From assembly GCA_963649295.1 (NCBI GenBank), contig CAVJHK010000015.1, positions 1-38,973 on the forward strand: 38,973 nt of DNA, read 5' to 3'. The translations under genes were made by a program, and so were the position numbers. The stretch comes from RGIG3528 sp963649295 (GTDB taxonomy: Bacteria > Bacillota > Clostridia > Lachnospirales > Lachnospiraceae). Below the pieces are notes generated by a model. The model saw only the letters and a list, made by a program, of their open reading frames with translations. It did no database searches and was not told where the DNA came from. This document shows, one piece after another, positions 1 to 8,583 of this stretch (within the stretch, counting starts at the first letter, position 1; each line of letters opens with the position of its first letter).

Positions 1-1231
1 TAAAGCCGTCTTCGGCTTTTTTTATTGCATCACGTTCGTTTTCCGATGCATTTACAACTACCGTAACAGTCTGCTTTGCGTTTTCGGCATTTGTACGAAG
101 GCTGTTTACAATATCCTGAATCGACTGGGTAAGCGTGCGTGTTTCGTCGGCAAGGGAGCGGATTTCTTCGGCAACAACGGCAAAGCCGCGGCCTGCTTCG
201 CCTGCTCTTGCGCTTTCGATCGACGCATTAAGCGAAAGCAAATTTGTCTGAGACGAGATGCCTGCTATCTGATCCGTCAGCTGGGCAACAGATTCGCAAT
301 TTTTGATAAGCGCATCAACGGATTCAACAACAAGCCGGTTTGCTTTCCCTGTTTCTTCGGAATCGGAGATAAGCTTGGACATTACCTTGTGACCGTTTGT
401 AACGGCATGCTGCGAATCGTTTGAAAGCGAAAGCATCTTTTCGGAATCCGATTTGGTATTCTCTATAAGCTTTTGGATTTCCGTAATCATTTCGTTTTGG
501 ATTTTTATGTTTTCGGATGTATCCGTATTGATTTTTGAAATATCGTTTAAAAGCTCCGAGGTCGCAATAACGTTGTCATTTAAGGTATCCATGTTGTCCG
601 TAACGAGGTTGGAATTGTCCTGAACGGATTTTACAACGGGTATTATGACATTAACAAGTCTGTCGCTCTTTTTTTGTTCGTCAATGATGCTTTGGAGCTT
701 TGAATTGTTGTTGGCGATGGCACGCTTCATTGTGCCGATGAGTGCGCAGACGGAAACTATGATAGAGCCGAGACGCAGCATCATAACGGGAATTTCAAGT
801 GCCATTCCGGAACGGAAGGTATGAAGGGTCGCAACCATTATGATAATATCAAGGATGTTTGCAAAGGTAACGACAAATGATGTTATTACGATGAAACGAT
901 AGTCAAAATAAAGGACATACATTATTATTACGGGGAATACAAGCACAAACATAAAGTCGTTTGCGGCTTCAAGCAAAGCCATTGTATAAAGAACGGCAAA
1001 GCAGGTCATTGCTATATAACGGAAATTTTCGGGGCGTTTATAAAGTGCCCACATGCTTATCATAAGTCCCGCAATCATTATTCCGAAAATCAATAAAAGC
1101 TTCGGAAGAGGATAGACTCCGGTAAGAAAAGCGGCCATATAGCCGACAACGGTAAATATGTCGATTATAAAGGTGACAATCATAACAAATTTGTTTACGC
1201 GTTTCAAAAAATCCCGGTCTGTTTGGTTCAT
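1..1231 (-). CDS. Methyl-accepting chemotaxis protein, 3' part outside window
   Basis: About 410 residues are visible; the C-terminus lies beyond the left edge. The start is the ATG at 1231-1229, preceded by GGGAGGG. The N-terminal ~175 residues contain about six hydrophobic segments with very short loops, so there is no large extracellular sensor. No HAMP domain is evident; a long helical region leads directly into the signalling tip, seen as QTNLLSLNASIESARAGEAG followed by RGFAVVAEEIRSLADE, which is the conserved CheA/CheW-contacting hairpin of MCPs. Family knowledge: such receptors control CheA autophosphorylation and flagellar bias. The polytopic layout without HAMP resembles the second receptor at 31899-33338. 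No che genes are in the window. The ligand cannot be inferred. Confidence 0.9.
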   Translation of the reverse strand, partial: MNQTDRDFLKRVNKFVMIVTFIIDIFTVVGYMAAFLTGVYPLPKLLLIFGIMIAGLMISMWALYKRPENFRYIAMTCFAVLYTMALLEAANDFMFVLVFPVIIMYVLYFDYRFIVITSFVVTFANILDIIIMVATLHTFRSGMALEIPVMMLRLGSIIVSVCALIGTMKRAIANNNSKLQSIIDEQKKSDRLVNVIIPVVKSVQDNSNLVTDNMDTLNDNVIATSELLNDISKINTDTSENIKIQNEMITEIQKLIENTKSDSEKMLSLSNDSQHAVTNGHKVMSKLISDSEETGKANRLVVESVDALIKNCESVAQLTDQIAGISSQTNLLSLNASIESARAGEAGRGFAVVAEEIRSLADETRTLTQSIQDIVNSLRTNAENAKQTVTVVVNASENERDAIKKAEDGF

Positions 1232-1261
1232 ATTTGACCCTCCCTGTAGGCTATTTTTTTG

Positions 1262-1290
1262 AACATAACATATATATACAAAAATTTCAA
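1262..1290 (-). promoter_or_regulatory. Probable sigma-A promoter of the chemoreceptor gene
   Basis: On the minus strand, TTGAAA (1290-1285), a 17-nt spacer and TATGTT (1267-1262) lie about 30 nt before the start codon at 1231. The match to the vegetative consensus is moderate. No sigma-28 flagellar motif was seen. Confidence 0.4.
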
Positions 1291-1403
1291 ATTAAATTTG
1301 CCAAAATTTAAGCAAAATTGGCAATATGGTGAAGCAAGTCCGGAATTTTTATGTAAACTGCGTTTGTTTTGATATGCAAATGACGGGTAAGATTATTTGA
1401 CAT

Positions 1404-1446
1404 AAAAAAACGGGCAGGTGCCATAAGCCTCCGCCCGTTTTTTTTA
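1404..1446 (-). terminator. Rho-independent terminator of the bce operon, probably bidirectional
   Basis: The ACGGGC arm (1410-1415) pairs with GCCCGT (1433-1438), and the stem is extended by an A-tract on one side and a T-tract on the other, so either strand ends in a U-run. It begins just past the bceB-like stop at 1444, which suits termination of the minus-strand operon. Confidence 0.8.
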
Positions 1447-3483
1447 TTTTCCGCCCACAATTTTGCAATAGGCATTTGAAGTAAGTTTATATACAATCGT
1501 ATAAAAAATTCCGAAAATTATGACGGTTGCGCCCGTCACAAGGAGCGCGAGCGCTGTGTTTTCCAAATTAAACATTGCAAGGAGCTTGAGCACAAGCGGA
1601 AATGCGAACATGGTGTGCATTACAGCCATGCCGAGCGGAAGAAAAAACACGGTAAGCATTTGCGAATTGATGCTTTTTTTGATGTCCTTGCGTGTCATTC
1701 CTATCTGCTGCATGATTTCAAATCGCGACTCGTCCTCATATCCTTCCGTTACCTGTTTGTAATAGATAATTGAAACGGTTGCGGTAATGAAAAGGAGCGA
1801 TAAGAAAATTCCGAGAAAGAATATTCCGCCGTACAAGCCGCAGAAATCTGCTTTTTCCTGTGCCTTGCATTCCACGCTGTAGGAATAATAGTCATCGCCG
1901 TAGTCGAGATTATGCACACAAGCAAGTATTGCATTATAAAGCTCTGTTTGCTCATAATCCTGCAAATCCGTGTCAAAGGAATATCCGATCTTTATTTTGC
2001 AATTTTCGGATGTGAGCGAGAGTTCATCGTTAAAAATATTAATTAAGTTTGTCATATCACGTGTCACAATAAATATGGTCGGGAGAATATTCATTGCGGC
2101 CTCTCCGCTTCCCGGCATTTCGGAAAGCGTTTTTTTTATTGTCAAAACGGTTCCGTCATGCAAAGTAAGCATGGGAAAATCATAAGCCGTACGCAAGCAA
2201 TAAATTAATATTTCGTTTTCGCCGAGAGTTTCCGATTTTTTCATGCAGTCATTGTATATGCTTAAGGGAATGAGTGTGATTTGCACCAGATTATTAAGCT
2301 CGGTACCCGCTATATTATCGACAATGAACGGAGAAAGGGTGAGAGAAGCATCCTTTAAAAATCCGGTGACTGTGGTACTTAAAATCATTTCGGCGTTTTG
2401 TGGTATGCAATTGTAAGCATCAAGCACCGGAATTAATTGATTAAGGAAATATTCTTTTCTTTCGTCAGAATATTCTGTGTCTGTGCTTTCTGCGGAAAAC
2501 TTTGCCCATACCGAAAAATCGTGCGGGTAACGCGTGTTTAGGCTTGCATCTTTTCCTATGTAAAGGCTTCCCGAGCCCATCATTATCACAAGCACCATTG
2601 TGCTCAATATGCAGACGGAGGCAAGCCCCGCACCGTTTCGCTTCATGCGGTATGCCATAGACGAAACGGATATGAAGTGGTTGGGCTTGTAATAGTAATG
2701 TCTGTTTTTTTGTAAAAGCCTGCAAAATAAAACCGATCCCGAAATAAAAATCAGGTAAGTTGCGACAATAACCATGCATACGGCAATAAAAAACGTGCCT
2801 ATTGCCGCAAGAGGACTTTTTATTGAGAGAGCGAGTGCGTATGCGGCTGCAAGAATCAAAATCCCCATGATTCCGAAGATAAAATTTCCTTTCGGCGGTT
2901 TTTCTCCCGTGACTTCGCTGTGCAAAAGTGATAAGGCACTTGACTTTTTGATTTTTATGAGCCCGTTAATGTAAGTGAGCGCAAATATCGGGATAAAGAC
3001 AAGCAATGTGTATAAAAATGCTTTTACGTCAAAACGAAGCGAGTATGTGACATCACCGCTGAGGAGCATTACCATAAAAGCTTCGGCGGCTTTTGAAAGG
3101 AGTATTCCGATTAAAAGCCCGATTCCGACGGTGGTGAAAAAGAGAATAAAAGTCTCTGTGAGGAGCAAAACCGCAAGATGCTTTTTTCCCATACCCAGTA
3201 TGTTGTAAAGTCCGAATTCTTTTTGCCTTCTCTTCATCAAAAAGGAATTTGTGTAAAACAAAAAGATTAATGTAAAAAGTGCAACCACTAAAAAGCCAAA
3301 AGACAGAATCGAAAACATTGTCCGTCCGCCCGCCATTTTATTGAGCGTCGGCATGCCGGCAAGATAAAGCATGATATAAATCATTGCTACCGTTCCGATG
3401 CAGGTGAGGATATAGGGCAGGTAAAAGCGCTTGTTTTTGCGGATTCCGTCAATTGCGAGAACGGGGTAAAGGTTTGCTTTCAT
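1444..3483 (-). CDS. BceB-type ABC transporter permease (FtsX domains)
   Basis: A 679-residue membrane protein. It shows the BceB/VraG layout: one N-terminal membrane helix, a first FtsX-like block (about residues 55-160, containing RRQKEFGLYNILGMGKKHL), more helices, a large extracellular domain (about 305-525) and a second FtsX block containing YEDESRFEIMQQIGMTRKD near the C-terminus, about ten helices in all. Known role of the family: with the BceA ATPase it protects against peptide antibiotics that bind cell-wall lipid intermediates, and it acts as the sensor for the BceS kinase. Its ATG overlaps the TGA of bceA (ATGA), indicating translational coupling; GGGAGG lies inside the end of bceA. 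It is the last gene before the terminator at 1404-1446. The substrate cannot be deduced; bacitracin, nisin or lantibiotic specificity are all possible. Confidence 0.9.
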   Translation of the reverse strand: MKANLYPVLAIDGIRKNKRFYLPYILTCIGTVAMIYIMLYLAGMPTLNKMAGGRTMFSILSFGFLVVALFTLIFLFYTNSFLMKRRQKEFGLYNILGMGKKHLAVLLLTETFILFFTTVGIGLLIGILLSKAAEAFMVMLLSGDVTYSLRFDVKAFLYTLLVFIPIFALTYINGLIKIKKSSALSLLHSEVTGEKPPKGNFIFGIMGILILAAAYALALSIKSPLAAIGTFFIAVCMVIVATYLIFISGSVLFCRLLQKNRHYYYKPNHFISVSSMAYRMKRNGAGLASVCILSTMVLVIMMGSGSLYIGKDASLNTRYPHDFSVWAKFSAESTDTEYSDERKEYFLNQLIPVLDAYNCIPQNAEMILSTTVTGFLKDASLTLSPFIVDNIAGTELNNLVQITLIPLSIYNDCMKKSETLGENEILIYCLRTAYDFPMLTLHDGTVLTIKKTLSEMPGSGEAAMNILPTIFIVTRDMTNLINIFNDELSLTSENCKIKIGYSFDTDLQDYEQTELYNAILACVHNLDYGDDYYSYSVECKAQEKADFCGLYGGIFFLGIFLSLLFITATVSIIYYKQVTEGYEDESRFEIMQQIGMTRKDIKKSINSQMLTVFFLPLGMAVMHTMFAFPLVLKLLAMFNLENTALALLVTGATVIIFGIFYTIVYKLTSNAYCKIVGGK

Positions 3484-4244
3484 TGCCTGTTACCTCCCGA
3501 CGTAAGGAGTGTGAGCGTATCCGAAATCATGCGGTAGAATTCTTCACGATTTAAATCACCCTTGTAAAGCTGATGAAAAATCTCACCGTCTTTGATGAAA
3601 AGGACTCTTTTTGCATGGCTTGCGGCTTTTACGGAATGCGTTACCATAAGAATCGTCTGGCCGTTTTTGTTAATTTCCGAAAAAAGCGAAAGAAGCTCGT
3701 CGGTTGCCCTTGAATCGAGCGCTCCCGTCGGTTCGTCCGCAAGAAGGATTTTTGGATCTGTAATAAGTGCTCTTGCAACGGCGGCACGCTGTTTTTGACC
3801 GCCCGATACCTCGTAGGGATATTTTTTTAAGATCTCGGTAATTCCGAGTGTCCGTGCAATCGGCTTTAATTTATTTGACATTTCCTCATATTTTTTTCCC
3901 TGCAATACAAGCGGAAGGAAAATATTATCCTCTATACAAAGCGTGTCAAGAAGATTGAATTCCTGAAAAACAAAGCCCAGATTATCGCGTCTGAATGCGG
4001 CAACCTCCGATTCTTTGATCTTTGAAAGATCTTTTTTACCAAGAATCACCGTCCCCGATGTGGGCTTGTCAAGTGCCGCAAGGATGTTTAAAAGCGTTGT
4101 TTTTCCGGAACCCGATTCACCCATAATGGCAACATATTCTTCGGGCTCGACGGTAAAAGTAACATTTTTGAGTGCTTCCGTGGAAGTTCCCATAAGGCGT
4201 GTCGTATATATTTTTTTGACGCCGTTTACATTTAAAATACTCAT
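3480..4244 (-). CDS. BceA-type ABC transporter ATP-binding protein
   Basis: 254 residues with the chosen ATG at 4244, which has AGGAGG seven bases upstream; an upstream in-frame extension has no ribosome binding site. The motifs run in order: Walker A GESGSGKTT (residues 42-50), Q-loop FVFQEFNLLDTLC, signature VSGGQKQR, and Walker B ILLADEPTGALDS with the D-loop and a downstream H-loop (MVTHS). These are typical of the MacB/BceA subfamily, which powers an FtsX-type permease, here the coupled gene that starts at 3483. Membrane-associated on the cytoplasmic face. It is separated from bceS by 167 nt carrying a BceR-box-like sequence and a hairpin, so transporter expression is probably controlled separately from the two-component genes. 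Confidence 0.93.
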   Translation of the reverse strand: MSILNVNGVKKIYTTRLMGTSTEALKNVTFTVEPEEYVAIMGESGSGKTTLLNILAALDKPTSGTVILGKKDLSKIKESEVAAFRRDNLGFVFQEFNLLDTLCIEDNIFLPLVLQGKKYEEMSNKLKPIARTLGITEILKKYPYEVSGGQKQRAAVARALITDPKILLADEPTGALDSRATDELLSLFSEINKNGQTILMVTHSVKAASHAKRVLFIKDGEIFHQLYKGDLNREEFYRMISDTLTLLTSGGNRQ

Positions 4245-4281
4245 AAATTTCCTCCTGAACCGGTTATGCCCGAATGATAAC

Positions 4282-4330
4282 AAAAAGGGGCATGTATATG
4301 CTATCGTTTAGCCTTACGTTTGCCCCTTTA
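4282..4330 (-). terminator. Hairpin with U-run between bceS and bceA (terminator or attenuator)
   Basis: On the minus strand AAAGGGGCA (329-321 side) pairs with TGCCCCTTT (292-284 side), 9 bp, and is followed by five Ts. A smaller GCTA/TAGC stem (312-309 with 303-300) sits within the 28-nt loop. It lies 38 nt before the bceA start. It could end bceRS transcripts, or act as an attenuator on transcripts reaching bceA. Confidence 0.55.
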
Positions 4331-4334
4331 ATTA

Positions 4335-4348
4335 TGACATTTTTGTAA
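4335..4348 (-). promoter_or_regulatory. BceR-box-like operator upstream of bceA
   Basis: The minus strand reads TTACA-AAAA-TGTCA, which fits the TnACA-N4-TGTnA pattern reported for BceR-type regulators of Firmicutes. It lies about 90 nt before the bceA start and immediately before a CATAAT that could serve as a -10. One mismatch from a perfect palindrome; AT-rich sequence makes chance matches possible. Assignment is by pattern and context only. Confidence 0.4.
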
Positions 4349-4411
4349 GAAATTGAAATGAATTACGGTAAGCCAAAGAATTTTGCGATGAAAATTTTCT
4401 GAGCCTTCATA

Positions 4412-5491
4412 TCACTCAAATTCACGTTTTGTTTTTGTCATGTCGACGTAAACGCTTGTGCCTACACCGGGTGCTGACTTAACGGTGATTTTGTGACCCA
4501 GATTATCGCAAATCCGTTTGCAGAGATAAAGCCCGATTCCGCTTGCTTTTTTGTCTGTGCGCCCGTTAAAGCCCGTATATCCGTTTTCAAAAATGCGCGG
4601 AAGGTCGGTCGCAGAAATGCCGATGCCGGTGTCGGTGACAGAAAGCGTATAGGTGTCTGACATTTCTATCGTAATGCTGCCGTGGTGCGTATATTTAAGC
4701 GCATTTGAGAGCACTTGCTCAATTACAAAGGAGAGCCATTTTTCATCGGTAAAAACACATATATCCAAAGGCTTATAGTGTAACTGCAGATTTTTTGTAA
4801 TAAATTCCGAAGAAAATTTTTTTACGGCAGACTTTACGATTTCGTCGAGAGGGTATTCTTTAAATACATAATCGGTGGCAGCGGAATCAAGACGCAAATA
4901 GGTCATTACCATTTCAACATATTGCTCGATGCGGTTTAAGTCGTTTTTCAGGCGCCTTGAAAGGGCAGAATCCTCGTTTTGAAGCGTAAGCCGCATAGAG
5001 GCAATGGGTGTCTTTATCTGATGCGCCCATACGGTATAATAATTTATCATGTTGCAGTAGCGTGAGTCGGCCGTGTTTTTTAAGGCAATATGCGTATTGT
5101 TAAGCGCATCTATGATTAGGCGGTAATCTGCGCCGAGAAGTGATGAGTCTGCGGGAAAATCGGAAGCTATAGAGCAAAAAAGCGCTTCGCCCGGAATTGC
5201 GCTATCGTAATCCTCTGCATGGGGAAACGTTTTATCGGAAGCGTCTTTGCTGCAGCCTGCTGTACCGGAAAGCGCATATATCCCGCACAATTCCTCATGT
5301 GTATGCTTTATTTTTAAAAAATCAAGGACGGTAACCGTAATACCGACTGCGGCGTAAAGAACTGCGGGATACATTACCGCTGCGAGCGGCAGACGGTACA
5401 AAAAGAATGTGACCGTAAATATCACGATAAATATTCCGTATGTCACAAATACAAGACGTTTTTCTTTTAGGTATTTAAAAAATAAGTTCAT
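4412..5491 (-). CDS. BceS-type sensor histidine kinase
   Basis: 359 residues from the ATG at 5491. An in-frame TTG at 5512 inside the end of bceR is an alternative, but the N-terminus MNLFFKYLKEKR is the usual one for the family. Two adjacent membrane helices (about residues 14-32 and 36-55) have almost no extracellular loop, as in intramembrane-sensing kinases. The H-box is WAHQIKTPIA with the phospho-acceptor His157, followed by an HATPase_c domain with N-box EQVLSNALKYT, G1 DTGIGIS and G2 SGIGLYL. Known mechanism: the kinase is activated by the BceAB transporter rather than by the peptide directly, and phosphorylates BceR. The linker at about residues 72-110 is longer than usual and Cys/Asp-containing. 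The gene starts 10 nt after the bceR stop. Confidence 0.9.
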   Translation of the reverse strand: MNLFFKYLKEKRLVFVTYGIFIVIFTVTFFLYRLPLAAVMYPAVLYAAVGITVTVLDFLKIKHTHEELCGIYALSGTAGCSKDASDKTFPHAEDYDSAIPGEALFCSIASDFPADSSLLGADYRLIIDALNNTHIALKNTADSRYCNMINYYTVWAHQIKTPIASMRLTLQNEDSALSRRLKNDLNRIEQYVEMVMTYLRLDSAATDYVFKEYPLDEIVKSAVKKFSSEFITKNLQLHYKPLDICVFTDEKWLSFVIEQVLSNALKYTHHGSITIEMSDTYTLSVTDTGIGISATDLPRIFENGYTGFNGRTDKKASGIGLYLCKRICDNLGHKITVKSAPGVGTSVYVDMTKTKREFE

Positions 5492-5501
5492 ATATCCCAA
5501 T

Positions 5502-6176
5502 TTAATCCTCAATCAAATATCCCATACCGAATTTTGTCATGATAAAGTCGGTGAGCCCTGAGTCCGCAAGCCTTTTTCTGAGGCGGTTTACGTTAACCGA
5601 CAAGGTGTTTTCGTCAACGAAGCTGTCAGTTTCCCAAAGCGCTTCCATGAGCTTTTCGCGGCTTACCGTTTTGCCTTTGTTTTTTAGGAGTACGGAAAGA
5701 ATTCGAAATTCGTTTTTGGAAAGCGGAATTTTTTGGTCACGGTAGGTGAGAGTGTTGTCTCCGGTGTTCAGCAAAGCCCCTTTGTGTTCGATTATGGGGC
5801 TTCCCGCACCAAAATTGTATGTTCTTCTGAGCATTGCCTGCAATTTTGCCATAAGCACGCTTTGATCAAAAGGCTTTGCGATAAAATCGTCACCGCCCAT
5901 GTTCATCGCCATTACCATGTTCATGTTGTCGGAAGCGGATGAAATAAAAATAATCGGAACGGTGGAAACCTTGCGTATTTCGGAGCACCAGTAAAATCCG
6001 TTAAAAAAAGGAAGTGAGATGTCAAGTAATATTATGTGCGGAGAAAAAGCCGCAAAGTCCTTCATGATATCACGGAAGTTTTCCGCACACAAGACATCAA
6101 GATCCCAGAGTGATGCCTGCTCCTTTATTGCGTCCGCTATTCCTTTGTCGTCTTCTATAATCATTAATTTGTACAT
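5502..6176 (-). CDS. BceR-type OmpR-family response regulator
   Basis: 224 residues, the normal length. The start is the ATG at 6176, giving MYKLMIIEDDKGI, with AAAGG upstream; a 23-codon upstream extension looks non-coding. The receiver domain (1-115) has the acidic pair E8/D9/D10, phospho-acceptor Asp52 in ILLDISLP, a Ser-Ser at the switch Thr position (FISSASD) and Lys in AKPFD. The winged-helix Trans_reg_C domain (about 130-222) contains LSKNEFRILSVLLKNKGKTV, SREKLMEALW and VNRLRKRL. It is expected to activate bceAB after phosphorylation by the adjacent kinase and is the only DNA-binding response regulator in the window. It lies 102 nt after a heparinase-like gene with no clear terminator between, so read-through from that gene is possible. 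Confidence 0.92.
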   Translation of the reverse strand: MYKLMIIEDDKGIADAIKEQASLWDLDVLCAENFRDIMKDFAAFSPHIILLDISLPFFNGFYWCSEIRKVSTVPIIFISSASDNMNMVMAMNMGGDDFIAKPFDQSVLMAKLQAMLRRTYNFGAGSPIIEHKGALLNTGDNTLTYRDQKIPLSKNEFRILSVLLKNKGKTVSREKLMEALWETDSFVDENTLSVNVNRLRKRLADSGLTDFIMTKFGMGYLIED

Positions 6177-6278
6177 GTGTATTGATGCCTTTCGGATGTG
6201 ATGCTTCGGAAAATCGGTATGCTCGTGATACAAAGTATTCGGCAAGAACTTTGCCTTAAGTTTTAATTTTGTATTGCA

Positions 6279-8237
6279 TTATTTTATGGTCAGTGTAAAG
6301 GCGTCATGTGTCATCTTTAGTCTGATCCTGTATAAATCATGATCCCAGGCGCGTTTTAGGCGTGAGTCGGTGACCGGAAAAGAATCGATTCCGACAAGTG
6401 TAACGCCTGTTGTGAAAAGCCCGGCATTACCGAGCGTGAATGATAATGTACATTCGCTTTTATAGGGGATATTTTTGGAAATCAAGTTACGTTTATCCGG
6501 AATATCGTGTGTGTAATTTAATTCATTGCCTGTTAAAATTTCTGTCATAACCGGTTTTTCGTATGTGATAAAATTTAAAATCACATCGCTTATATTTGTA
6601 TGATCCTCAAGTTTAACCGCATTTTCCGCCTTATAAAGCGTTACCGTGCGACGGTAGGAACCATCCGGAAAATCTTGAAGCAAATATGCACCTATGATTT
6701 CTGCTGTTATAAAAGGTGTATTTTCGTTTAAATCGGCAATAACGTCTTTTGCCCCAAACTGCTTTCCGTCATGTTCGTCTGTCCCCATAAGTGTCGGGAG
6801 ATTGTGGTAACAGGATTGCATTGTATGAAGCTCGTAGCGTTTATCCGAAAATGTTTTCTCTGTATATGTTTCGACACCGATGTCAACGAGCACGGGGTGT
6901 CCGTCTTTATAAAGAGTGATGCTTCCGACATCGTTGTGATTGTGTGAATCGCCGTTATTTCCCATTTTTACCGCAAGCGTAAAGTTATCCGAACGCACGA
7001 TAAACAGTCCTGCGCTCGGGTAATAGATGTCTTTATGTGAAACGGATAAGGGAACATCTGTATTCATGAGCTCTTCATAATTAAATATTGTCTGCATACG
7101 ATAATATAAGTTGGCGGCATTTACGGAGTCCGTAAAAAGTTCCCCGCCGCCTGCCCTAAAATCTTTTGCGGCAAAACAGGACAAAGAATTGTTTTCCGTT
7201 GCTTTTCCGAACAAATATTCTCTTACGCCCGCACGTCCGGCAACCGGCGAACAATCGGCAAAATTAAAATAATATTTGTCATCGACATGGACATTTAGGA
7301 TGTAGGAAGCGATATTCTTTATCTTGTCCCATGAAAAGAAAGGCGTAAAAAGCCCGTCGGTTACGCTGTTCAGTATATTCATTGCTCCGTATAGGCACAA
7401 TCCCGCATGGCGGTAGTACTCGGCACCTTCGTTGCAGCAGCCGTCGTCGCCGTAGTCCTTTAAAAAGTAATCGATGCTTTCGGAAGCTCTAAGGATAATT
7501 GCATTAAACATGGGATAAATTTTTAAATTTCTGCCGGTTTCCGATAATTGATTTTTTGCTTTTTCACTCCAAGGCGTTAAAAATGCTGTTATCAGCACAT
7601 TTTGCGTGCACCATACCGTCCAGTTGCACATAGGTTCATCGTCCGCACCCATCCACCAAAAATGATATGTGAGATACGGAATGATGATTCTTCGCATCAA
7701 ATTATCTTCGATGCAGGTAATGATAAAAGGAGACACGGCATTTAATTCGTTTTCAAGAAGACAGGCGGCTGCGGCAAGGAGCGCTCCCGTTTCGCACGCA
7801 AAGAGGTCGAGCACGGGACGTGTCACATCCGGCAAAATAAATTGCGGCGCGCTTCTCAAATAGGAATTGTGTGCCGGAAGCTGCCATGCGCTTTCTTCGC
7901 AAATCGAGTAAATGCCGTTTATGATATCATTCATAAACTGCCCTGTGTGCATGACACATTCGGCGGCAATCAAATCGCATAAAGCATCCCTTTTTTCAAA
8001 ATATTTTGCTTCGAATGCGGCTCTGTCGCCGTCATGCTTAAAACGCATGAAGTCGGTGGCGGAAATTACCGGAAAATCAAAATTTAAGCGCGTTTCTCCG
8101 ATTTTTATTATTTTTTCTTTTAATTCTTTTCCGAGCGTTTCGTAAGCAGAACGCTCCGATGCCTTCGGAAACGGGGAAAAGGGGACAGGTTCACCTTTAA
8201 AAGTTTTTGCAGTTTCAAAAAAACGTTTTTCAGTCAT
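6279..8237 (-). CDS. Heparinase II/III-family polysaccharide lyase, cytoplasmic
   Basis: 652 residues, ATG at 8237 with GAAAGG upstream. The N-terminal ~370 residues are alpha-helical and Trp/Tyr-rich, compatible with the alpha/alpha-toroid of the family. The C-terminal part carries the heparinase II/III signature GDSHNHNDVGS (His432, Asn433, His434, Asp436) followed by DGHPVLVDIGVETYTEK and a beta-rich tail. Known enzymes cleave uronic-acid glycans (heparin, heparan, alginate oligosaccharides) by beta-elimination. There is no signal peptide, so it probably acts on imported oligosaccharides, yet no transporter or glycan-utilisation genes are adjacent. The substrate is unknown. Its downstream neighbour is the bce module. 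Confidence 0.85.
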   Translation of the reverse strand: MTEKRFFETAKTFKGEPVPFSPFPKASERSAYETLGKELKEKIIKIGETRLNFDFPVISATDFMRFKHDGDRAAFEAKYFEKRDALCDLIAAECVMHTGQFMNDIINGIYSICEESAWQLPAHNSYLRSAPQFILPDVTRPVLDLFACETGALLAAAACLLENELNAVSPFIITCIEDNLMRRIIIPYLTYHFWWMGADDEPMCNWTVWCTQNVLITAFLTPWSEKAKNQLSETGRNLKIYPMFNAIILRASESIDYFLKDYGDDGCCNEGAEYYRHAGLCLYGAMNILNSVTDGLFTPFFSWDKIKNIASYILNVHVDDKYYFNFADCSPVAGRAGVREYLFGKATENNSLSCFAAKDFRAGGGELFTDSVNAANLYYRMQTIFNYEELMNTDVPLSVSHKDIYYPSAGLFIVRSDNFTLAVKMGNNGDSHNHNDVGSITLYKDGHPVLVDIGVETYTEKTFSDKRYELHTMQSCYHNLPTLMGTDEHDGKQFGAKDVIADLNENTPFITAEIIGAYLLQDFPDGSYRRTVTLYKAENAVKLEDHTNISDVILNFITYEKPVMTEILTGNELNYTHDIPDKRNLISKNIPYKSECTLSFTLGNAGLFTTGVTLVGIDSFPVTDSRLKRAWDHDLYRIRLKMTHDAFTLTIK

Positions 8238-8308
8238 TTATATGTGCCTTTCATGGTTCAGTACGTCTCATAATTTTTCCTGCGCCCATTTTTTTGCTGT
8301 ATGAATTT

Positions 8309-8337
8309 ATTGTAATGAAAAAAACAAATAAGGGCAA
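8309..8337 (-). promoter_or_regulatory. Probable promoter of the heparinase-like gene
   Basis: On the minus strand: TTGCCC (8337-8332), 17-nt spacer, TACAAT (8314-8309). The predicted start of transcription lies about 65 nt before the ATG at 8237. Confidence 0.4.
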
Positions 8338-8583
8338 TATAAAATTAATTCTTAAAGGAATTTTTGCGCGCAAATAAGCTATATTGATTTTACGGAGATA
8401 AAAAGGTAAAATACAGACGTAATTGTAATTTTTGGAAAAGCATGAGTTGAGCGATATGATGTATCCTTTGTTGACATTAAACGATGGGACGGAAATCATA
8501 CATTTTGATGCTTGATAACGGCAGACGGATTTTTATGACTGTATGGACGGAAATATATAATGAATTGTTTTGGGAGGTAAAAG
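8338..8583. other. Intergenic region between divergent genes
   Basis: AT-rich, with no convincing gene. A TATAAT at 8556-8561 lies 22 nt before the GTG of the plus-strand kinase and could be its -10, but no good -35 is seen. A TTGACA at about 8473-8478 lacks a well-placed -10. The ribosome binding site GGGAGG is at 8572-8577. Confidence 0.4.

Noticed and set aside
1249..1403. Small frame upstream of the first chemoreceptor
   Set aside because: It is AT-rich with no ribosome binding site and overlaps the promoter region.
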